From NCBI GenBank assembly GCA_964472035.1, contig CAYYIT010000001.1:62001-126000 (forward strand): a DNA stretch of 64,000 bases. The letters run 5' to 3'. The stretch comes from UBA3855 sp964472035 (GTDB lineage: Bacteria > Bacillota > Clostridia > Oscillospirales > Ruminococcaceae). Below, piece by piece: positions 1-8,892 of the stretch (within the stretch, counting starts at the first letter, position 1; every line of letters starts with the position of its first letter). The position numbers and the translations under genes were made by a program. The notes below the pieces were generated by a model. The model worked only from the letters and a program-made list of their open reading frames with translations, did no database searches and was not told the origin of the DNA.

Positions 1-470
1 CATATTTGCCTTTTGGACTTTGCATGAACCCACTTTATCCATGGAAAATCATTCAGATGTCCATCTTCACAAACAGTAACAATACGAGCTACTACCAAAT
101 CTTGACGACAGCTTGTACACTGTAAATGCTTAGTCATATACTCATCATTTGCGTTCTTTCCTGTTCTTTTATACTCCGCTATCCACTTTTTTAATGGTTG
201 AAATTTTCTGCATTTAGGACAAAAGTACCATTCAGGGAAACGTGCGTATGCAACATCAACAGGTAATGCAAAAAAATCCACTCCAAGAGCATGTGCAAAT
301 CTATCATCATAAATACGTTTTGTTTTTCCCCAGTACTCTGGTGCTGCTGTAACAAGCGTTTGATCTGGAAAATCCACCATTGCACCAACACCATATTGTA
401 ATACTGCCTGGGCTGCACGTACAGAATGACTCACTTCATTCAGTTCAACTTTTTTTATTTGTTCTGACAT
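1..470 (-). CDS. drmB: DISARM protein DrmB (DUF1998 family), N-terminal part, cut by the window edge
   Basis: The reading frame starts at the ATG at 470 and runs off the window, so about 156 N-terminal residues are visible. The start (MSEQIKKVELNEVSHSVRAA) is followed by LQYGVGAMVDFPD, the opening typical of DUF1998/DrmB proteins (Y-G-x-G-A-hydrophobic-D). Two cysteine pairs, CPKC near residue 85 and CTSC near residue 119, suggest a zinc ribbon. The gene begins 4 bases after the drmA stop codon, in the drmMII-drmE-drmA-drmB order of one operon. In DISARM, DrmB is required with DrmA and DrmC for restriction of incoming phage DNA. The identification rests on the N-terminal motif plus gene order. 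drmC is expected beyond the window edge. Confidence 0.85.
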   Translation of the reverse strand, partial: MSEQIKKVELNEVSHSVRAAQAVLQYGVGAMVDFPDQTLVTAAPEYWGKTKRIYDDRFAHALGVDFFALPVDVAYARFPEWYFCPKCRKFQPLKKWIAEYKRTGKNANDEYMTKHLQCTSCRQDLVVARIVTVCEDGHLNDFPWIKWVHAKSKRQI

Positions 471-474
471 AAGT

Positions 475-3400
475 CTATTCCTCCCAAATTACAATGCTTC
501 CAGTTACAGCAGCATCAACATTACGCATAGAAGTAAGCGTTTCAATAGCTGTATCTTTACCTTTTGAATTATACTGTCTGAGTAGCCTACGTTCCGCTTC
601 AGTAGGTGGGTTTACCATGAACTTTCTACCAAAATATAATGGTATTTCTGGATTAGCAGCCTCACATTCATCTACTCTTGATTGCCATTCTTCAAAGACC
701 AATTGCATTTCTGCTAGTACATCTTCCGTATCGTCCTTAAGCGGGTTTTCAGCTCGTGAATTGATGCCCTTCATCCTATTAATAATAAAGCCCTGAATTT
801 CTTCGATTGCCTCTTTAAAGGATTCCATATTGAATACACCAGCATCCTTATCATTTAACAATCCTACTTTTTGACGGAGCATCGCAATTAAAATCGCATT
901 TAAGCCACGTTCTCTTGCTGGTTTTGAAAACGGAGTAGCCCCAGTAGGCTCAACAAATCGATAGAAGGATTCATGATAAGAACGAAATCTTTCATAATGA
1001 GATCTATCCCTACTTTTTGTTGCATCATATTGCACAAAAGCAACGCCCGGATAAGAACGTCCAACTCGGCTAGATGCTTGGATATACTCACTGGTTAATT
1101 TGGGTTGTCCCACCATAAGCATTACATTCAATCGAGCCACGTCGATACCAACAGAAATCATATTAGTTGCTAACAGAACATTTGATGCGTATCGATGGTT
1201 ATCCATATTCTCCTGTGAATATTCGATTTTCTCTAACTTGTCTAATGTTTCATTCAGTTCTGTAGTAGAAACACGACTTGTTAACTCGTCCGCACTAAGA
1301 ATATTGCGTCTTTGGGTAAACATCCTATTTGCTGTTCTAATGATGAAGTCTTTCACGTCATCATCCACCAGTGTCGATGCCTTGCCCAAATCCTTCAAGC
1401 TATTGAAATAGACAGTTAATGTCCAGAGCTTGTCCTTAACCTCATCAGGTAAATGCATGGTATAGACTTTTTGCATGAGTGCCGCCATTGCACGAATTTC
1501 CATCATTGCTTTGGTTTTTCCAGTAGGCATAACTCCCACATATTTTCTTCCATAAACACCAGAAGCATGGTCAATTTTAGATTCCTTGGCAAAAAAGGAA
1601 TCCTCCGCATCTAATCCTGGTGCTGGGAACTGGGTAACTGCTCTGTTATAAAGAACAGAACATTGTTCTCTCGCACGCCGAATCGTGGCAGTAGATGCAA
1701 CAATTTTAGGATACACACCTTTATATCCACAAATTGCATCAATCGCCGTTTCATATAAGCCAACAATAGTACCTAACGCACCAGAAATTAGATGCAACTC
1801 ATCCTGTATGATCAATTCCGGAGTTCTATTATTAGAGTTAATCCCAAAGAATGAGCCTATTCTTCCGTCCCAGGGAAGCATCGCAAATTTATCCACAGTT
1901 CCAAACAATAATGTGGGTGGTTTTTGATAAAGTTCATCGTCTATAATCTGAATGGGAAGCTGGCTAGTAAAATCACAATCTTCATGTGGACAAAACATAT
2001 AAAAATGATTTTTATCCATAGCATAACCCCATGCACCAACTAGCTTTTTATTTCGATCATCTTTTACCATCTTCGTTCCACACCAGGGACATTTAAGCAC
2101 TTGAAACTTATTGTGCCTATCCTTTTCGATACGAACATAAGAATATTTACTTACACTATGAAGTTTGTCTAGATGCTCTTTAGCTCCACCTTTCCCATCA
2201 TTATTATTAGGAATATGTTTTCCACCAATCCAAAGACCAATTGTAATAGGAGCAGTCCCTAACGGATAAGCTGGATATTTAGGTCTCCTCTGCCCACAGT
2301 CCTGTCTAATATATTCACATGCACAAATTAATGTCGCTGCACGTGTAAACTGTTGAGCGGCTAAAAGGCGTAAGGTATAACGCATAATAACAGTTGTACC
2401 TGCTGATTCTTCTGGATATGCAAGTCTTCTATAAAAAATGGAGAAAGCAGTCAATCCTAAATAAGCCTCTGTTTTACCACCACCTGTAGGAAACCAAATT
2501 AAATCAACAACTTGACGATCCTCCGCCTCATCATTTACAATCGAGTTCACATCCATAAGTAAAAAGGCAATCTGAAAAGGTCTCCACCTACAGCCGTCAC
2601 CATTTTCTTGTCGATAATCCATACCACACAATCTTTCGGATATTTCTTCATCTCCTGGATAACGATCTGCATTGATTTTAGCCATTTCTGCTTGCATTGA
2701 AATATGGATACGCTGCATGAACATCGCTCGATTGGCTAGTAGGAATGCTTTATATGCGTTATCATTCATCTCAAGTGTTTCGATACCTGCGAACATTCTT
2801 TTGTACGCCTGCTTACATTCAGAAATATTTTTGATTGCTGCTGAGTGATATTTAGGTGCTAGCTCAGTTATCGTTTCCTCAAGTCCATCTACCCACAACT
2901 TATATAACTCAACAAGGTTACGCATAGACGCTAACTTTTTTTCCTTATCTGAGGAATCTAAATCGGATAAATATTTCATTGACAGCTCTTCATCAGTCAA
3001 CAACTCATTTGGGGGTAGAGAGAAACTCATTGTGGGTACTTCAGCTACTGGGAAGAAATCTGTCCAAATACTCCCATTTCCATTCTCATCAATTGCCCAA
3101 TCAACTGACGTTCCAAGACCAGTACCATATATTTTTTTGTTTCTATAGAGCAAATCTAAAGAACGTTCCTCATCATCCATAACCCTTTCATCATAAGTTG
3201 GGTTACTTTCAACAATGGAAAATGTGTTGCTTTCTGTACTGATTTCTATTCTGGATTGGTATATACAGTGATACGGTTTGGCTGGCGTTTCTTCATACTC
3301 ATTAACAAGCATCACTGTTATGGACCAAGTGTTCTCTGATATCCTGGTTCTTAATGCGGCGACTTTAGCCATGACATCTTCTGAAATTTCATCGAGCTTG

Positions 3401-4164
3401 TATTCTACATAGTCACCAGAAGTAAAATCAAGAATAAAATCAGGAATTTCATGTGGTACTCTTACATAACCATTGACAATATAATCTACCAGCCGGTATG
3501 CTATCCGTTTCAATTCACCAGCTTCAATTTCAGGAATGGTATCACTCTCAAAAATATTTCTTACTTCTTTTGCAGTAAGTTGAGAAATCAACCTCATTGT
3601 CCCAGTTTCTTTATCATACACCATCTTATGTGCCAATGGCATTGGAACAGAATAATTCTCTTGATCAGCTGGTGAATAAGGAACTACACAGTCAGTAACC
3701 ACAGCCTTACGATATGTAGCACATTTTAACCTACCATGTACAACACTACTATCCCCCTCCACAAGAAATGTCATTCCCATGGAAGAAGGCATATACTGTG
3801 TAGACATGTTAATTTCTTCATCCAAAGATTCAGATGCTGTCTCGTCTAGCTGACACGAACGCCGAAATTTCCGATCAGATTTACCCTGAGCATCCATCCC
3901 ATCATCTTCTGACTCCGTTAAGCCTTCTGCACTTTTTTCATCCTCAGACAACGGAAGCGTTTCATCGTTATCCTGATTTACCAGATTCCCTTGTGGGAAA
4001 AGAATTCCAATTGAATAACGACTGATTGGTGAACTTGAAATCAACTCATGTTCTACATCCGGATAAGAAAATTCAGATCCAGGTCCCATAAGTTCGGATC
4101 TTATAATGTCGATATACTCTTCACGTGCATCAATTAATTCTTGTTTTACATTACGACCATTCAA
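475..4164 (-). CDS. drmA: DISARM helicase-domain protein DrmA
   Basis: This 1229-residue protein has a superfamily 2 helicase core in its second half. Walker A is WFPTGGGKTEAYL (about 557-569), the DExH-like box is IIQDELHL (about 785-792), the motif III-like STAT is near 824, and a motif VI-like QASSRVGRSYPG lies near 1085. A cysteine-rich insertion (CPWC near 692, CPHEDC near 725) lies between motifs I and II. The N-terminal 500 residues are acidic and not recognised. In DISARM, DrmA acts with DrmB as the core DNA-engaging complex. The start is a TTG at 4164 whose bases overlap the drmE TGA (TTGA, 4 bp), which implies translational coupling. The gene is AT-rich compared with the right half of the window. 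Confidence 0.93.
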   Translation of the reverse strand: MNGRNVKQELIDAREEYIDIIRSELMGPGSEFSYPDVEHELISSSPISRYSIGILFPQGNLVNQDNDETLPLSEDEKSAEGLTESEDDGMDAQGKSDRKFRRSCQLDETASESLDEEINMSTQYMPSSMGMTFLVEGDSSVVHGRLKCATYRKAVVTDCVVPYSPADQENYSVPMPLAHKMVYDKETGTMRLISQLTAKEVRNIFESDTIPEIEAGELKRIAYRLVDYIVNGYVRVPHEIPDFILDFTSGDYVEYKLDEISEDVMAKVAALRTRISENTWSITVMLVNEYEETPAKPYHCIYQSRIEISTESNTFSIVESNPTYDERVMDDEERSLDLLYRNKKIYGTGLGTSVDWAIDENGNGSIWTDFFPVAEVPTMSFSLPPNELLTDEELSMKYLSDLDSSDKEKKLASMRNLVELYKLWVDGLEETITELAPKYHSAAIKNISECKQAYKRMFAGIETLEMNDNAYKAFLLANRAMFMQRIHISMQAEMAKINADRYPGDEEISERLCGMDYRQENGDGCRWRPFQIAFLLMDVNSIVNDEAEDRQVVDLIWFPTGGGKTEAYLGLTAFSIFYRRLAYPEESAGTTVIMRYTLRLLAAQQFTRAATLICACEYIRQDCGQRRPKYPAYPLGTAPITIGLWIGGKHIPNNNDGKGGAKEHLDKLHSVSKYSYVRIEKDRHNKFQVLKCPWCGTKMVKDDRNKKLVGAWGYAMDKNHFYMFCPHEDCDFTSQLPIQIIDDELYQKPPTLLFGTVDKFAMLPWDGRIGSFFGINSNNRTPELIIQDELHLISGALGTIVGLYETAIDAICGYKGVYPKIVASTATIRRAREQCSVLYNRAVTQFPAPGLDAEDSFFAKESKIDHASGVYGRKYVGVMPTGKTKAMMEIRAMAALMQKVYTMHLPDEVKDKLWTLTVYFNSLKDLGKASTLVDDDVKDFIIRTANRMFTQRRNILSADELTSRVSTTELNETLDKLEKIEYSQENMDNHRYASNVLLATNMISVGIDVARLNVMLMVGQPKLTSEYIQASSRVGRSYPGVAFVQYDATKSRDRSHYERFRSYHESFYRFVEPTGATPFSKPARERGLNAILIAMLRQKVGLLNDKDAGVFNMESFKEAIEEIQGFIINRMKGINSRAENPLKDDTEDVLAEMQLVFEEWQSRVDECEAANPEIPLYFGRKFMVNPPTEAERRLLRQYNSKGKDTAIETLTSMRNVDAAVTGSIVIWEE

Positions 4165-6779
4165 GACAAAACCTCCGTTTCTTCAATTGGTCTATTCACC
4201 CAAGAAATGCTAACACTTGTACTTTTTTCAAGTTCCATTATGGAATCAAGTTCAAGTATCTTTGAAAGATTATCCACATTATTAAAAATGATCTCAAACA
4301 AACTGCCTTCATCGGGGATGCGACCGATTAATTTTTCATTTATTGCCTTTCCAATAAGTTTCAAAATTTTCCGTCTTTCATGACGCACTATTCTGCAAGC
4401 TTCAAAATGTCCATGTACATCACTCAAGAGATAGGGGTCCTGTGTAATCTGTGCTATATATTCCATCGTTTTTTCAGCACGTGGTCCTACAATATGACTA
4501 TCTTCAGTCACCCACTGCCGTATGGTAGCCTCTTGTAATGTACTACCTAATTCCTTGAATTTTTTGGCAAAATCACGATATGTCAATTTTTCTTTTTCAC
4601 GATATTCTTTCAATGCTTCCTTCCAGTACCATGCTTTTTCAGAAGCTTCCACCACCTCTGGATTGAGTTTTCCAGAGGCGAGCAGTCTGTCAAATAAAAT
4701 ATCCACTATATTTCTGGTATATTCATCTCTGTTAGTAAAAATAAGTTGATCTCCTGGTGCCAATTTATCCACTGTTTTTTCTATTACACATCCTCCGACC
4801 TTATCAAATACAACAGCTGTGTAGTATTTTGAGAAGAAGATTCGCTCTCCTGTGGTAAAAACTCCTACATACTGAACTTCAGAAGAAGGTGAATTGCCAT
4901 TCGTTCCAGCATAGTTAGAAAACATATTGCTAAGACTCACCATATTCAGTTGGTCAATATATTCTTCCAAATCATAAAATTCTTGTACTGTGGCTTCATC
5001 CACAGTATCCTCTGTCTGCGGCAATTCTTCTTCAGGCTCAGTATAACTACTTCCCTTAATTTTTGAATTAAGTCTTTTTTCAACCTTCTTAAGTTTTCTG
5101 CTGCGATGATTAAAAAAGCTCTTTTCATATTCATATAGAAATACAACTACATCTTCTGCTGATTGACACTGTAAAGGATCAAAATTTTTTCCACTAATCT
5201 CCCCTACCGAAAGAACAGCATCGCATTCTAAAATTGGGTCAAAACGATTTGCTGTGACACAAATAACATCTTCAAACTGCTCTAGGGTCATCTTGAATAA
5301 GTCAACATAATATGCTTTGGGAACAACAATTACAATTTTATTGTCGGAATGGCTTTCAATATAACTCTGCACTGCATTCAATTTTGGGCAACAATTAAAC
5401 ATTTTCTTGTACATAGATTCTAAAGCATCCGCAATTGTTGCACACTGCATCATCATCTCTCCTGCATCTTCTGATATGTCCCATAATACGGAAATCCTTG
5501 CAGCTGGTGATTGCACTGTTGATTTAATCTTTTCTTGTTCAATCGCCATTTCCATTTGTTCCATGGTAAAAATAGCGGTTGTAAACAAATTTAAAAGCCC
5601 GTGAGCTGTGAGAATAAATTCTTCTTTTCTTTCATTTCGCCAGTCCGACTGCCTCAGCTGATAGATTCCTCTTCTAATAGTACAATATTCATTCCAAGAC
5701 CATCCATCACCGACTTCTATTAATGAAGTTTTCTTATTTACAATATTGGATATTTGCCGATTCAGCTCCACTACCAAATCATTTTGTTCTCTCGTTTCTC
5801 CAGCGTTTTCAGACAAGAACTCCTTAGTACATGCAAATAAGGCGGATTCCGCATATGACTCTAGTACCTGTATGCCTATATCAGCTCTGAACGGTGTCGT
5901 GACATGAATGAAATTAAGCGACTTTCTTCTCAGTAAATCTTCTACTTCAGAATTATTATTTATGAATGTATCTGTACCTGTTACCAGTAAACCAACCACC
6001 TTGCTACCACGCTTATTAAGAACAAGCTTGCGTGCCATCGAAACTCTACTTGCAACTTTTAGTACGGGTTCTGCTTTTGTAGGGTTCGTCCCGTATTGTA
6101 ACTCTTCTCCGCTGCTTGTGAAATATGATGCTGGTACAATATCTAATAACCCTACTTCTTTCTTATCTCCGTAAACAATTCGTAAATCCTTGCAAATTTC
6201 ATAAAACGCATTTTTCTCAGCAACAATTACAACAGAAACTTCAAATTGACTAGGAATCTCAGATGATTCCAGCTCAAAAATATATGACAGAAAATCTTCT
6301 CGATTCGTTTTTGCTCTTCTGATTCCTCGTCCATCCGTCGTCAAGGACGTGCCATAATAAGGTTTCACTAAATGCTTATTCTTTTCATACGGTATCCAAC
6401 TAACCGTTTTTCCGTTCTTCCCTCGTCCATCCTGCTCAAGCACCATACACTGAATTGCATCTCTTTGCTGTATGCCCTTCCAGCGATAGCGTTGCCCTTT
6501 GTACATCACCATATCATCTAATTGGAGTGCCAGTAATATATCATCATTTGTCAAAAGATTATATGACATACACCCCAGTGCGGCAACAACAATTGACACA
6601 ATATCAAAGCATTTCGATCCTGTGTGCAATGCAAAACTTACCGAACGTCTCGTAGCATCCATCTCACCTGCAAAAAATGAAATGTATTTTTCGATTATAC
6701 ACTCTTTAGAAATTAATGAGTCACCATAATAAATCTCACATTTATTGAGGATCATACTTGCAAGTTTGTCAATTGTCAT
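4161..6779 (-). CDS. drmE: class 2 DISARM protein DrmE
   Basis: This 872-residue protein lies between the methyltransferase and DrmA genes, a position filled in class 2 DISARM by DrmE, the subunit that distinguishes class 2 from class 1. No catalytic motif can be read with certainty. A P-loop-less Rossmann-like stretch (KIVIVVPKAYYVDLFKMTL) lies near residue 460, and a charged C-terminal region (KLTYRDFAKKFKELGSTLQE) looks like a helix-turn-helix. The start is ATG 6779 with GGGCGGGTGAT upstream, 15 bp after the methyltransferase stop. The 3' end overlaps the drmA TTG start by 4 bp. The assignment comes mainly from context, size and general character. It could be a DrmE-like protein of a variant subtype. 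Confidence 0.8.
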   Translation of the reverse strand: MTIDKLASMILNKCEIYYGDSLISKECIIEKYISFFAGEMDATRRSVSFALHTGSKCFDIVSIVVAALGCMSYNLLTNDDILLALQLDDMVMYKGQRYRWKGIQQRDAIQCMVLEQDGRGKNGKTVSWIPYEKNKHLVKPYYGTSLTTDGRGIRRAKTNREDFLSYIFELESSEIPSQFEVSVVIVAEKNAFYEICKDLRIVYGDKKEVGLLDIVPASYFTSSGEELQYGTNPTKAEPVLKVASRVSMARKLVLNKRGSKVVGLLVTGTDTFINNNSEVEDLLRRKSLNFIHVTTPFRADIGIQVLESYAESALFACTKEFLSENAGETREQNDLVVELNRQISNIVNKKTSLIEVGDGWSWNEYCTIRRGIYQLRQSDWRNERKEEFILTAHGLLNLFTTAIFTMEQMEMAIEQEKIKSTVQSPAARISVLWDISEDAGEMMMQCATIADALESMYKKMFNCCPKLNAVQSYIESHSDNKIVIVVPKAYYVDLFKMTLEQFEDVICVTANRFDPILECDAVLSVGEISGKNFDPLQCQSAEDVVVFLYEYEKSFFNHRSRKLKKVEKRLNSKIKGSSYTEPEEELPQTEDTVDEATVQEFYDLEEYIDQLNMVSLSNMFSNYAGTNGNSPSSEVQYVGVFTTGERIFFSKYYTAVVFDKVGGCVIEKTVDKLAPGDQLIFTNRDEYTRNIVDILFDRLLASGKLNPEVVEASEKAWYWKEALKEYREKEKLTYRDFAKKFKELGSTLQEATIRQWVTEDSHIVGPRAEKTMEYIAQITQDPYLLSDVHGHFEACRIVRHERRKILKLIGKAINEKLIGRIPDEGSLFEIIFNNVDNLSKILELDSIMELEKSTSVSISWVNRPIEETEVLS

Positions 6780-6794
6780 ATTGTATCACCCGCC

Positions 6795-8336
6795 CTAATT
6801 TTGAACTAATAAATCCACACATCGTAGAATAAAATGTGCCATTTCTTCAATTACTGGTATAGTAACTGAATTACCGAACTGTTTATATTTTTGTGCATCT
6901 GGCATATTGGGAGGAAATGAAAATCTTTCTTCACCTGTATCAGACAAAAAAGCATAGTTGATGAAGCCTTGCAATTTTCCCCACTCAACAGGAGTCATCA
7001 TTCGAATTCCTCTATCATTCAATGGAGTTTTCTTTCCTGTGATTTTCATTCCCGCAATGCCTTCTTGTGGATCATATATCAAATTTCTTTCTTTGCCTGA
7101 TCCCCCCGTTGCAAGCAATGCATTTGCAACAGGCTTTTCTATTCCAATTTCATTCACAATACGATACCCAAAGCCATAACCTTTTCCTTCTTGCCTCTCT
7201 CTATGACGAATTAAAGTGTCAAGATATCCCGAAGCCATGTAATATTTGGGATCCACATTGTGCTCTAAGAGAGAATTCAAATCGTCATACAAATCCTGCT
7301 CTCTTGATTTAGGGAGTTCTGTTGGTAATTCCAGAATAGCTTCATGTGTAAATCGCTCTCTGTCAAACCCTACTAAATATGTTCTAGGGCGATTTTGTGG
7401 AATACCAAAATCTCGTGAATTTCTCACAAATGCTTTGGGACTATAGGACAACGTTCCATCCTCCAACACATTCACTCCGATTACATGATAATTCAATTCA
7501 CTCACTAGAGTCTCAATAATGCGTCTAAAGGTTTCTCCATTATCATGAGTTACAAGTCTATCAACATTTTCAAGAAAAAAAGCAAAAGGACGGGTACGTT
7601 CTAAAATATCGGCAATATGAAAAAAAATCTGTCCCTTTTCTTCATTTTCAAACCCTTCCTCACGTCCAACTCGACTAAACGTTTGACATGGGAATCCTGC
7701 CAGTAATATATCGCATCCTATTGTTTCTGCTTGGTTTTTAAATTCTTCGCTTGTCAAATCATTCTGCGGATCATTTCCAAAAATATGCATATATGTACGG
7801 CACGCATATTTATCAATTTCAGCAGACAATACATTTTCAAATTGACCTGTTAATTCAAAACCACGGCGAATACCGCCTATACCAGCACAAAGATCAATCA
7901 TTCTATAAGGAGGAGGAGGCATCTGACGCAGATAATATAAAATTCTATTAATGCAATTTTCTATGTCATCTTTTATTTCATGTTCCCACAACCGTAGAAC
8001 TCTCCATCCCTGATTTTCAAGTGTTTCTGTGATTTCTTTATCCTGTCCTATTTTTTGAGGGATTTCTTCAGACCAAAACAGTTCGTTTTTTCTAAAAAAA
8101 CACGCATCGGCATCATAGTTGTATCCATGCCAAAAATCCCCATGACAGAAAACAGCGAGTTTTCTTGCCTTAAACGAAATACTGGGCTTCCCGTAAACTG
8201 ATTTATCCTTAATCTTGAATGAGTTTATTCCAATATTAATTAGTTGGTCTTTTACAAGTTTCTCTAAAGCTGCATCCACTCGTCGTACACGGCTCAAGCC
8301 TCCCCTATTTTTTTCTTTTTTGACTTGTTGAGACAT
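6795..8336 (-). CDS. drmMII: DISARM DNA cytosine-5 methyltransferase (DrmMII) with an N-terminal Vsr-like endonuclease domain
   Basis: This 513-residue protein has two parts. Residues about 15-140 align throughout with the very-short-patch-repair endonuclease Vsr: AALEK, HGDFWH (65-70) and QGWRVLRLWEHE (109-120). Residues about 145-510 are a C5 methyltransferase with motif I DLCAGIGGIRRGF, the motif IV catalytic PCQ (216-218), ENV of motif VI (256-258), QNRPRTYLVGF of motif VIII and QFGNSVTIPV of motif X. In class 2 DISARM this enzyme marks host DNA as self. The position of the Vsr catalytic Asp (GRPDF in E. coli Vsr) reads GKPSI here, and the zinc-site Cys/His residues after FWH are not evident. 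The repair activity is therefore doubtful, while the methyltransferase motifs are intact. The start is ATG 8336 after AAGGAGA. It is the first gene of the operon. Confidence 0.92.
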   Translation of the reverse strand: MSQQVKKEKNRGGLSRVRRVDAALEKLVKDQLINIGINSFKIKDKSVYGKPSISFKARKLAVFCHGDFWHGYNYDADACFFRKNELFWSEEIPQKIGQDKEITETLENQGWRVLRLWEHEIKDDIENCINRILYYLRQMPPPPYRMIDLCAGIGGIRRGFELTGQFENVLSAEIDKYACRTYMHIFGNDPQNDLTSEEFKNQAETIGCDILLAGFPCQTFSRVGREEGFENEEKGQIFFHIADILERTRPFAFFLENVDRLVTHDNGETFRRIIETLVSELNYHVIGVNVLEDGTLSYSPKAFVRNSRDFGIPQNRPRTYLVGFDRERFTHEAILELPTELPKSREQDLYDDLNSLLEHNVDPKYYMASGYLDTLIRHRERQEGKGYGFGYRIVNEIGIEKPVANALLATGGSGKERNLIYDPQEGIAGMKITGKKTPLNDRGIRMMTPVEWGKLQGFINYAFLSDTGEERFSFPPNMPDAQKYKQFGNSVTIPVIEEMAHFILRCVDLLVQN

Positions 8337-8408
8337 GTGCGATTCTCCTTACACGTTTTCTTACAGCAATTCTATATACTGTCTATTTGCAATGAATTAT
8401 TTATTTTC

Positions 8409-8438
8409 ATTATACCACATCTCGGGTATACATGTCAA
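8409..8438 (-). promoter_or_regulatory. consensus sigma-A promoter of the DISARM operon
   Basis: On the minus strand, TTGACA (8433-8438) is followed after 18 bp by TATAAT (8409-8414), a perfect match to both hexamers. It lies about 73 bp upstream of the drmMII start codon and nothing else on the minus strand could use it. The leader is short and has no obvious riboswitch. Confidence 0.85.
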
Positions 8439-8705
8439 GAAATATGTCGTATTTTAATAAAAAAACGGCATTTTTAAAAAATATTTTATATAAATTTAGC
8501 GAATGACTTGCTAGTTCCATTTAAGTTGTGTTGTTGCATTCTCCTCTGATGAATACGAAAAAGATTCAACTAATTCTGTGCCTATTTCCCAAAATCAAGT
8601 ATTTTTCATTTTTGGGAAATAGAATCCCTTCTTGATTTTATATTTTACTGCACTGGTCAATTGGATTTATTTTGATCATATCACTACTATTTTCAAGATA
8701 ACCGT

Positions 8706-8743
8706 AAAAAGTACAGCCGCTGCATCAGATACAGCGGCCGTAC
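8706..8743 (-). terminator. rho-independent terminator of the zinc-ribbon operon
   Basis: The arms 8711-8722 and 8732-8743 form a 12-bp stem with one mismatch. On the minus strand the stem is followed by TTTTT (8706-8710). It lies about 150 bp downstream of the stop codon of the gene at 8893. Confidence 0.75.
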
Positions 8744-8825
8744 TTAATCAATTATTTTTCAAAGAAAGGAGCATTTCCGTTTTGAATTGACCCGACTGGT
8801 TTGTGGCTGTGATAGGAACGCCAAC

Positions 8826-8863
8826 CTTACCCCCATAACAATATGCCAATTTTATGGGGTAAG
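8826..8863. repeat. inverted repeat, hairpin
   Basis: CTTACCCCCATA (8826-8837) faces TATGGGGTAAG (8853-8863) across 15 bases, with one bulged base. It lies just downstream of the zinc-ribbon gene and lacks a T-run in either direction. It may be an RNA-stabilising 3' hairpin or an operator-like palindrome. Confidence 0.5.
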
Positions 8864-8892
8864 CTAAAAGCACTTCCGTTACCGATAAGGCA

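Larger units (their letters stand above)
8337..8892. other. intergenic stretch between the DISARM operon and the zinc-ribbon gene
   Basis: This 556-bp stretch holds the DISARM promoter (8409-8438), a terminator-like hairpin (8711-8743) and a second hairpin (8826-8863). The part from 8440 to 8700 is AT-rich, with no convincing reading frame on either strand. No RNA gene or repeat is recognised there. Confidence 0.6.

Noticed and set aside
4700..5150. A possible frameshift in the middle of drmE
   Set aside because: The frame is continuous for 872 codons with constant composition, and short open frames in other phases there carry no motif.
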